Positions 34,141 to 43,386 of a DNA stretch of 64,000 bases are shown here, in pieces. Numbering within the stretch: the first letter of the stretch is position 1; each line of letters begins with the position of its first letter. Made by a program: the position numbers and the translations under genes. The DNA is from Tethya wilhelma. Lineage: Eukaryota; Porifera; Demospongiae; Tethyida; Tethyidae. The notes beneath the pieces are model-generated. The model did not search any database and was not told the DNA's origin. It worked only from the letters and a program-made list of their open reading frames with translations. Where the stretch lies: the NCBI GenBank assembly GCA_964030475.1, contig CAXIPT010000002.1:19434479-19498478 (forward strand). The letters run 5' to 3'.

Positions 34141-35502
34141 ATGGCCGAGAAAGACACTGTAACGGGTACAAAGCGAAAATCTATCGAAAACGAAGATGAT
34201 CTTCAGGATGGACCGACCGAAAGCAAGAAGCCAAAGCTTGAGGAAGCCAAAGGATCGAAAACTCCTGGAAAGAAAACATTGTAAGATGCAGAAAGTCTTG
34301 TTTTATTTTGAATGTAGTGAATGAATGCAGTACACACAATTAATAGCACTACACTGAACAAGACTCTGAAGCAGCTTGAATCATTGGGTCTGACTAATGG
34401 GCAGGAACCAACTGGCGAACTTCTTGAAAGGATCCAAGGCCTTGTGAAGACCTTGGAGACTGCCTGTACCTCTCCTGTTGAGGATGGTGAAACGCCCCAT
34501 CCACTGAAACTCATACAGGCACATCTAAAACACAAGCTGTTTAACTCAGAAAATATCAAGGGTAATCAGTGTTCATTTACAATACATCATACTACATCTA
34601 GATTATAGTCTAGTGGTGGACAGCATACAATAACGTGTACTTGTCAGAGAGTCAAAGGGAGTGAGTGAGTGAGTGAGTACAGTGGTGATATTTCTGACAT
34701 AATTATACCTAAACTGTATTTACAGATGGTGATAACATTAAGAACTTTCTGAGTGGCTTGGAAGATGGATCGGCCAGTAAGAGTGACAGCGATGACAAAG
34801 TGTTTGTCTTCTTGGCAAACTTTGCTACAGAGCTTTGGTAAACACAATTATTAATAGCAATAATATTATGTAAACCCACGCATCAAAAGCAGTTCTGAGA
34901 TACAAATACAATTCATGACACAATTGATAGTGTGTGTGTTCCAACCCAGGTACAACTGGAATGAGGATGAGGGGCAATGGCAGTGGACACCTGAAGACTT
35001 TAATCCTGAAAAGCAAGAATGGTGGTTGTGGATGCCATGTTCAAGAACCACAGTAAGTTTGGCAATTGGCTTCTTGTACATACCACGATGGTCAATGGAC
35101 CTCTTTATTGACCGAGTTTGTGTGCGTGTCACTGTGTGTGTGTGTGTGTGTGTGTGTCCCATAATATTTCCAACTCAGGTGACAGCTGGGCAGTGGGAAG
35201 GGGAGACTCCGGCTCCAGAAAATGTGGAAATCATCAACTACCTAGATGCTGTTCGACCCATTCCAAGTGATGGAGAGTACATCCCTGACTCTCACAATGT
35301 CCTTGAGCTCCTCTCGAAGCTAGTCACTCTCAAAGACGAGGAGATCGTAGAGAGAACCAGGACCATTCTCAAGAAGCTGGCAGACCAGGAGGTGGAGAGC
35401 AAGAGCAGTCATGTCGTTGATTTCAAGAGTGAGGTTTCGAAGCTTCTTTCTCCTGCTGCAGATGCTCCACCAGCAGGAGATACTCCACCTGAATCAGCAT
35501 GA
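34141..35502 (+). CDS. Uncharacterised acidic, Trp-rich protein
   Basis: Five exons (34141-34280, 34347-34561, 34726-34837, 34950-35052, 35179-35502) splice in frame to about 297 residues. The start MAEKDTVTGTKRKSIENEDD is charged and has a KR/KK-rich, NLS-like stretch. A helical middle carries ETPHPLKLIQAHLKHKLFN. A Trp-rich segment (WYNWNEDEGQWQWTPEDF and WWLWMP) follows, then a helical region (NVLELLSKLVTLKDEEIVER) and a Pro/Ala-rich tail. There is no signal peptide or membrane segment. I do not recognise the family; nuclear location is only a guess from the basic stretch. It is head to head with NRBP and convergent with the patatin-like gene (stops 373 bp apart). The five clean splice junctions in phase make it a real gene. 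Confidence 0.8.
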
Positions 35503-35716
35503 ATTTTAGCTTTCTTTTCTAGGAATGAAGTCAATGAACTCTCGATTATGATATCACTGTTGTAGCTAGGTTTTCAAACTAAACACTCCCAAGATTAATA
35601 ACTCTTGTAAAACTCAAACTGAACTGATACTAGTCTATTTTTGATATTATTAAAATTTAGTTCTCATCGGCAATCTGTTAACTATCATTTGATACAGCTG
35701 CAGCTCGCAACAGAGT

Positions 35717-35717
<1 letters not shown>

Positions 35718-35751
<34 letters not shown>
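35718..35751. repeat. Poly-A run in the intergenic region
   Basis: About 33 consecutive A residues between the convergent stops at 35502 and 35876. No retroelement body or target duplication is evident beside it. Confidence 0.85.
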
Positions 35752-35875
35752 AGCAGCAAAAACACAGCACAACTTAAAAACACACACACACCACTCATCT
35801 ACAATACAAAACATACAGCATAATAATAATAGCTAAAACAAGAACTAGTCAGCTAAGCAGCTGCACTTGTGTCTG

Positions 35876-36788
35876 CTATGTGGGATTATTTATGAAAGTG
35901 AGGAAATGAGATAGTTTAGTGCCATCGCTCTTCAGTACATACGCAATAGTCTGGAACACCACGTTGATCAGCATGTCGAGGCTGGTGTCCTCCGAGGCTG
36001 GTATCTGATCTTGAAGGAGAGGGTCGAAACGGAAATATCGACATCCTGATATGTTCCCCGCATCATGGTTAATGGCAGTCTGCCTACCCAGGATATCCTG
36101 CATGAGAACAGACAAGACCAAACTCACAGCATGATTGTTACAAACAATAGTCTGATAGTGGAGAAGTACGTACACAAGCTGGTACACAAAGAAAAAGGCC
36201 CTCTATTGTAGAGAAGTTAGCAAAAATGTTTCTAAGTTACTTAGCATATGGTGGGCAGGGACCAAGCTTGTAATGTTTAAAATGTGACCCTTCACCAATG
36301 TCATGGATGTGAGCAAACTAGTGGGTGTTCAACATACAGTCGCACTCCTATAGAGAGTGATAACACTCATGATTCTGCTCAAGGCCTCAGGAGAGAGATG
36401 TGCTAGGCTGGCATCGGAGTCGAGAAAGTTGATGAGACTAACAGGTCCCAAATCTTCAGCCGGTAGGATCCCATCTCCCAGTGAAACCACACCATCAATG
36501 TCCGAGACCTGCCTGATCTTTGCCAGGGCAAGATCGGTCGGGTTCTTACAGAGCACGCCCATGTCAACAAAGTTGTCACACTCTCCCAGAATGAACGGAA
36601 ATGAGCAGGTGTAGCGAGCCACCTTCCAGGCATGAGCTGAAATGGGCAACATTCACAGTACAATGACTTTTGTGAATATTATAGAGGTAACAATGTACTT
36701 ACTTCGAGAGTCATCGTCTTTGAAGCAGTTGTTGAAGAACTTGAGATCCAAGTGTGTGGTTTTCTTATAGACAGCTCCAATGAGCAAC

Positions 36789-36837
<49 letters not shown>

Positions 36838-37413
36838 AGAGAGAGAAATGGTAGAGTAAGTGAAACTCTTGACATGGCAGGTATAGTGAAAGTACTATCA
36901 ATTCCTCTCAAAGCTACACATGAATGCAGACATATAAGGCAATTAGCATTCAAAACATACATACTTTGGTTCGGTAACTTCTGACATTCTCACGGAGTCC
37001 CCTAAAACTTCTACCACAAATCTCTCCAGTTCTTGGCTCTTGTCTGCTCCAGTGTTGTTGGAGAAGACTCTCTCTCTCAACTGGAAATACAACCGACGAA
37101 GATCACCAATACTCTTCTTGCCTGCACATGAATTACAGTTGGATCTCCAAGGTACTGACATCTCCCAAGAAAGAAGCATTCCAAACCAACGTCTTACCAT
37201 AGACCATGAACATCATGAGTAATCCACTAACGCCACCTGCAACAATCCACTGGAAAAGGTCTGCGATTTTACTATCAGTGGCCAGTTCAATTTGGTTCAG
37301 AAGCTCCAATTGAACCAAGGCCATTGAGCAGCTGTTGTCCAGCACAAGAACATTGTTGGTAGCTTTAAAAGCACAGGTGAATGGAATAAATAATCACCAT
37401 TCAAAATAAGATG

Positions 37414-37460
<47 letters not shown>

Positions 37461-38763
37461 TATGTACGTTCATACCTGCTCCTACAATTTGATGTGCTTG
37501 AGTCTGGTTATCAGGTGGATAAGAGGCACCGAATTCTCTTCTCATCTTCCCACCTACTTCCTTCAGTATTTTGACTGCTTCTCGTTGGTTAAGCATCATT
37601 GCCGTGTCCAGAGGAGTACAACCAAAACCATTGATAAAGTTCACATTAGCACCAAATGCTATAAGCACCTTCAGAGTCCCAATGTCTCCACCCTACAGTT
37701 GTGTTTTGTAGAACACAATACTCTACTCATACTTTCCAGCACGTATACTACCGTTAAAACAATGTGCAAGGAACTGAGTCCCTCACCTGAACTATTTGGT
37801 GGAGCAACGATTGCTTATGATCATCATCAGGATCAACATAGTTGACATCAACCTGACCGCTTGTGAGAAATTCAATCATCTTGGTCATTTTGTCCTCTTC
37901 CTCCCCACCATCAGTCCCATCCTCATTCTGGAACACCATCTGGCCTTGGACAGTGGCCATCGGTACATCTACCTCCATCACATGGCTCTGAGACTGGAGG
38001 GAACATGTACATGAAAATTCAAAAGGGTTTATCAACAAACCTAAAGGGACCCTCCCAATGCCTGCTCAGACAAGTATCTAATAAATTGGCAAAAGCTCAA
38101 GCCACTCAGGTGGTTAGCCTTGAGAACTAGGGGTAGTAGGTTACACATGTTCACCACACACACACAGTACAATACCACTGAAACGGAGTATGGTATCTGC
38201 GATGCTGGTTTAACACTTCGACGCCTCCACTAGTGAGCTCCTCCTTTTCCCGTGACGATGACAGTTTTAGACTTTGATGAGCCTATAATAATAATAGAAG
38301 CAATACAGTTTATACACTCATTTTAATAGCAAGAACCTAGATGTATGTACTCTGAAGTCCTGACAAACACAAACACAAAGAAAAAAGAGGGAGGAATAAT
38401 TCTACAAACCTCTGCCAAGCTCAGGTATTTCTCCCTTATAGCTTGGGCCAAGTGGTTTCATTGTCTGATTCATCGAGAGCCTTCACGACCTTCTCCCAGC
38501 TGGCATTCTACATCACTCCGCAACCACAGATCAAACATAGCAATCTTGACATCCCTGCAGCTCTCCAAATTTGTTCATACGATCTCTGTCAGCTTGTGAT
38601 TCTTAATGCCCAGAGCAACCCGAACCTATCCCAATTGGTGACTTCAGCAAGGTCATTCATCAAGTTCTTTTACTGTCAGTGTCCCCCCTGAAAATCACAA
38701 ATTACCATGAGATTACAAGATTTAGGGATAAGGTTGGTTTATAAACTTACGGTTGGCTGCCAT
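35876..38763 (-). CDS. Death-ankyrin-patatin protein, iPLA2-beta-like with lost catalytic motifs
   Basis: The gene starts MAAN at 38763. The next exon (about 38405-38688) encodes death-domain peptides (VTNWDRFG, LGIKNHKLTEI, SWEKVVKALDESDNE, AIREKYLSLAE) in shifting frames. Then come an acidic linker, ankyrin repeats (LIAFGANVNFINGFGCTPLD) and a patatin domain colinear with human PLA2G6. The nucleophile motif GTSTG reads GGVSG (Ser to Val, codon 37229-37231). The oxyanion stretch DGGGVKG reads DNSCSMA (37319-37339). The DGG motif reads DMG, keeping Asp (36563-36565). Flanking blocks are kept, such as LRRLYFQLRERVF and KNPTDLAL. iPLA2 enzymes hydrolyse the sn-2 bond of phospholipids; this one should not. 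The patatin exons are open and spliced normally, so a maintained pseudoenzyme fits better than a dead gene. The death-domain exon has a stop and about four frame changes, perhaps sequence error. Confidence 0.8.
36789..36834. repeat. (CA)n microsatellite in an intron of the patatin-like gene
   Basis: A run of about 22 CA repeats followed by GAGA. On the coding strand it reads as GT repeats. Confidence 0.9.
37419..37459. repeat. Poly-T run (poly-A on the coding strand) in an intron of the patatin-like gene
   Basis: About 40 T residues directly after AGATGTAGC. No associated element is recognised. Confidence 0.85.
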
Positions 38764-38940
38764 TTTCCTTCAGTTTGTGCGCAAAGAACCAGAGGAACTG
38801 TGAGGAGAAAGAGAGATCGAAGATGATGTGTGTGCACCGTCACCACCCTTCAATTGACCCTTCTAATTATACGGAACGAAAATTTAAACTCAACACGTGG
38901 TGAATTCATTCACCAAGAAAGTGGAGACACGACTCGCATC
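38764..38940. promoter_or_regulatory. Spacer between the patatin-like gene and eIF3h
   Basis: A 177-bp divergent spacer. A CACGTG E-box lies near 38895. No TATA box. Confidence 0.4.
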
Positions 38941-39214
38941 ATGGCTACCTCAAGTAAGGGAGTGTGCAGCAAGTAGACGCTGTTCAAGTAGACGGACTGG
39001 TAAGTAAGCTCATCTGGTTAGATTCTTGGGTAGTAAATACTCTTATCATAATGACGTCATTCCTAGGTGGCCTTGAAGGTGATCAAACACTGTCAGGAAG
39101 AAGGCAGTAGCTCTGAGCTGGTCACTGGCTTCTTGGTTGGTCTAGTGGTGGGCACGACTTTGGAGGTTACCAACTGCTTCCCTCTACCAAAAGATCTAGA
39201 AGATGCTGATGAAG
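38941..39214 (+). CDS. EIF3H: eIF3 subunit H, 5' fragment only
   Basis: A segment encoding QVDGL (about 38985-38999) splices at a GTAAGT donor to an exon at 39067-39214 reading [20 protein letters not shown], then [20 protein letters not shown] and [10 protein letters not shown]. This matches the N-terminal MPN-domain region of human eIF3h, a non-catalytic MPN subunit of eIF3. The GTGAGT donor at 39215 leads into the N gap at 39237. The rest of the protein (about 280 residues) is not found after the gap. The ATG at 38941 (MATSSKG) is not in frame with QVDGL: a stop or a 1-2-base shift intervenes around 38955-38972. So this is either low-quality sequence beside the gap or a broken copy. Confidence 0.8.
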
Positions 39215-39236
39215 AAAGTGAGTATAGTATTACTGT

Positions 39237-39241
39237 NNNNN
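39237..39241. other. Assembly gap (5 N)
   Basis: Five Ns separate the 5' fragment of eIF3h from the 3' part of the convergent spectraplakin. Both genes lack their ends here, so the true gap should be far longer than five bases or the join is wrong. Confidence 0.9.
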
Positions 39242-39583
39242 GCCTGGTAATGTGTTGCTGGGTTCTTGGTTTCTCATCACGTATGATGGTTTTAGGTTCT
39301 TGGTTTCTCATCACTGTATGATGGTATAGGTTCTCAACACATTATCAAGAATATCTCAGCATAGGAAGGTCGTATTGAGCTGGGATTGGTACCATTGTGA
39401 TCAGCACAAAGAGATCTTTCAAATGATATATTTTGATGTCATATTTAAATTTTGAGGAAAATTATAGCCTTTGGTCATTTGAAAGCTCTCATCATAGTCT
39501 CATCCTTAGACCATACTTTCTTTGCCAAGAGCTAGGTGGGATCAAGGGGATATACATACATACATACATGCAGGGACACTTAC
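39242..39583. other. Stretch after the gap, no exon seen
   Basis: Contains two tandem copies of GGTTCTTGGTTTCTCATCAC with GTATGATGGT (39267-39327), then AT-rich sequence. The expected last exons of the spectraplakin GAS2-related domain were looked for and not found. Confidence 0.6.
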
Positions 39584-40640
39584 TCTATACTGGCCATCTG
39601 CTACTCTGGTAACCTTGAATCTCTTGGCACAGGTGCATTTAGCCACTTGGTTGTTGATCTGCCGTTAATCAAACAAGGCATAGAAAATTTATGATAGAGG
39701 CAACAAATACACACACGAGTACTATATACTGTACAGCTGGAAATATTGATGGTCAAAAAATTTGACAGTTTGGTCCACAGATCATAAAAAAAAGGAAACT
39801 TGATGATTTACATGGTACACGTACAACTATATGGTGGCCCAAATAATGCCATATTAAAATTTTGACAATTTGGATTTTTGACTGTCAAACCATCGAAATT
39901 CAAATCACTGTCAACACTTCTAGCTATATGGTATGCTATATCAAATGACCATACTGAAATATACAATGCTACATACATATAGCTATAGTAGTGTACAGCT
40001 AACCTCATGGTCAATCTTCTGTGCGTCTGTCATTGTCTCCTGTGCCATCACTCTGTACCTCTTGCTTCCCTTGAGCACTCCAACAATCTCACTGAGGTTG
40101 ATCAAACCGGTACGATCTTTGTCAAAAGTGTCGGCAATCTTCTCCAACTCAATCTGATTCATGGCTAAACCTGTGTCAAGTCAAAACAACACAATTTTAT
40201 TATTACTGATACAGTATGGAATACCGTATAGCGGGAAATTTTCGTGAGGGAAAAATTTCGTTCTTTTCGTTCCAGACAGCATGAAAACAAAAATTTTGCC
40301 CACGAAAATCTGAAATTTTTAAAACGTGGCCGCGGGGTCATGGGTCCAGAACGAAAATAAGACCACGAAAACTTGTTTTCAAGGCCTGAAACGAAATTTT
40401 AACCGCACGAAAATTTCCCGCTATACGGTATGTATTATAGAAAAGAATGAAACATTTTCAGATAGTTATGACTCCAATGTTTCTCATGTTGGTTATCATT
40501 GATGGTGCATATAATACTATGCATGGAACCTGTGCTAACCTGATGCCTTCAAGGCCTTCATGAACTCCTCTCTTGTCAACATCCCATCGTGGTTTCCATC
40601 AAACCTACGGAAGAGGTCATTCAGTCTGAGCTTCTGCTGG
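39584..40640 (-). other. EF-hand pair and GAS2-related (microtubule-binding) module of the spectraplakin
   Basis: EF-hand 1 lies in the exon around 40540-40640 with loop [14 protein letters not shown]-hand 2 lies in the exon around 40000-40165 with [12 protein letters not shown]. Both have acidic residues at positions 1 and 12, so calcium binding is plausible. The exon at 39584-39664 carries KCTCAKRF, the start of the GAR zinc-binding domain; the second half is missing. Confidence 0.88.
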
Positions 40641-41467
40641 TCGACCCACGCAGTGAATCTCTTCCTCCAGTTGTCAAAGTTGAAGGAACGAGCCAGAGCT
40701 ATGTCCTTCAGCCTGGTGCGAGCTTCCAGCAGCTGTCGGTGTCTCTCTGAAGAGCGCAGCCACAGTTTCTGCCAGTGCTTGTAGAGGCTGCCAATCTTCT
40801 TGGTCATCTCAGGGTTGGCGTTAGGATGGTTGGCCTTCCTTTTCTTAGCAGCCTTGTTGAGAGCATCCATGTTGGGTTGGTGAGTGGCCATCTCCTCTTG
40901 GAAGGCCTGCAACAAGAAGAGGAAGAGATTAAATTCCATTTTTTTGAAAGCAAATGTTACATCATTATGATGTAATTCTTTTACCTCGTGACTGGCCAGC
41001 TGTTGCTCAACCGTCTCCAAATCGGTTCCAATAGGCATGGCCTCCGTCTCGCTCATCTTCCTCTCAGCGTCAGCAACCCACGCCCACAGACTGTCCAACA
41101 TGTCCTGAAGGCCGTGCAGCTCAAGAAGAGCAGATGCAAGCGCCTCACTTCTTGCTCCTACGTACCAACACACACCAGGTAAAATGTAGCTTCAAAGGAC
41201 AACTCTTACTTTTCAATCATAAAAGTGACATAGGCCTACCTATACGTGTTCTAAGATCCAGCCATTTTCTTTCCAACTGCTGCAGCTTGCTGCGTAGGAT
41301 TGGCACGGCCTTTGGATGGGCCAGCTGTAGGATGTTTTGTCCACTGGCGAGAACCTTGTCGAACTCTGGCTGCCTAGCTGTCACCTCTTGACTGAGCTCC
41401 TACAGAGAACGGTTGAACGTAATATATAGTTAGTTAACTCATTCAAACACTTTCAAACTACACACAC

Positions 41468-41514
<47 letters not shown>

Positions 41515-43322
41515 CACACACACGCACAGACCCACACACACACACAGTCAAGCACGTGCACACGTATCTCTTCCATACCTTGTGGTCATCAATCTGCTGC
41601 TGTAGGACGGTGGCATCCTCATCAGGGGGAGGCTGGGACTGAAGCTCTGCAGACTGAGCATCAACCCACAGCACGAGATCATCAAAGCTATCCTCAAACT
41701 CTTTTGCCACCTTGAAAGCTTCGTCCAGCCTCTCTTGTTTCTTCACCGACTGCTGACAGATGTTGTCCCAGTCTTCTTTGAGCTCTTTCATGTCTTGTTG
41801 GGTGACAGTAGGATCGTCCAGCACCTCTGAGACCAGGTGTTCACCAGTTTCATTGGCAGCATTCACACTCTTCTGGTTAGAACCAAGGTCCTTTTGGAAT
41901 GCCTAGAGCAAGCAAGATACAGATAATGAGAAATGTGGCTATAGTTGATCTATTTCAACTAAGATCCAGACTGAATAAATTCGTATGCATATTGTAGCCT
42001 CGTAAACCTAGCCTTCTCCGTTTTGCTTATTGCTAAGTGCGGGTGCATATTGCACAAATGGCTTGCAATAGTTCAATGGTGTGTGCATGCAATTCTTCTG
42101 CCCACTCACATTGTGCACATCAACGAGAGATTCAACTGTTTCAAGATCACCGTGGACTGGTTCAGACTCATCGAGGGTGGGTAGCATCTTTGCCATCCAT
42201 GACCGCAGAGGACCGAGGTGAGACCTGGGGAGGGAGAGAGAAAGGAGGAGGAATGAACGTCCGCAACAATCAGAGCATCTAGTATTGAGATTGTCTTGAA
42301 GTTGCTCGTGATCATCAAAAAGTACATTGGGATAAAAGCAGTTGAAACAAACATAAAAATGGATCTTCTATAAACTATTGTACACTTTCACTCTCTTATT
42401 GCGCTACATATATCTGAAACTACTTACAATCATCATTATAATTATATTGACAAGCTGCCTGTACCTGAACTGTCCAATCTTCTTGTAAGCATTCTCCAGT
42501 TTCTCCTGTCTCTCAACGGACACCTCACACACCTTCTCCCACTCCCTCTCAAGGTCCTGGAGCTTCTTCTTCAGCACTGCTCTGTCATCTCCTGTTTTGT
42601 TTTTGATCAGAATCTTACCTGCCTTCATTACAGCATTCTTGCTGGTGAGTCGGGCACCGAGCTGCTTCTGAAGCGTCTGTCACAAACAAACACACAGGGA
42701 AGTTTGATCATTTTGTTAGTGTTATATACACACAACTGTAAGTTTTAAGATTGTGAGCAACTACCATTATTATATTGGGAAATTTTCGCTGTTAAAAAAT
42801 ATTTTGCCACTAAACATGTAAAACTGTTTGGCAATCTCTATCGAATCAGTCAAAATAAATAAGTGAAAATTTCCCCATCTATGATATTATCATTAATATT
42901 ATACACATGTATGTCAGAGGAGGTACGACACGAGTGCCCCTTTGCTGAGCTGGCAAACGGGGTGCACGTGATCCACTCTCATTGTGAAGTACTGCGGTCA
43001 CATGATTGGAATGTAATTAACAGACTTGCCAGCTCAGCAAAGGCGCACTCGTGTCGTACCTCCTCTGCATGTATGTATGAAAGAGAATGAAGGCATAATG
43101 TGATGTAGGTTATATACCTTGTGTCTGGAGAGTTGGGCAGCCACTGCATCAGGGTCTCCAGTGATGGGTTCAGCATTCTCCAGCTGGTGGATGGCATCTG
43201 TCAACCACGCCCACAGCTCATCGTAGGCCTCTTCAAATTGTCCGAGGGAGAGGAGAGACTCCTCCAGCTGAGACTGACGCTCAATGCCAAGAGAATTGAG
43301 AGTGTCCCATAGAGCCCTGTGC

Positions 43323-43386
<64 letters not shown>

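Noticed and set aside
35718..35751. Retrogene or LINE tail at the poly-A run
   Set aside because: No element body, no coding remnant and no target duplication next to it.
40535..41173. Separate calmodulin-like or alpha-actinin gene from the EF-hand exons
   Set aside because: Spectrin-repeat and GAR exons flank the EF-hands in the order typical of spectraplakins on the same strand.
42910..43070. Possible microRNA hairpin
   Set aside because: The exact 9-bp target duplication shows that it is a transposon with inverted ends.
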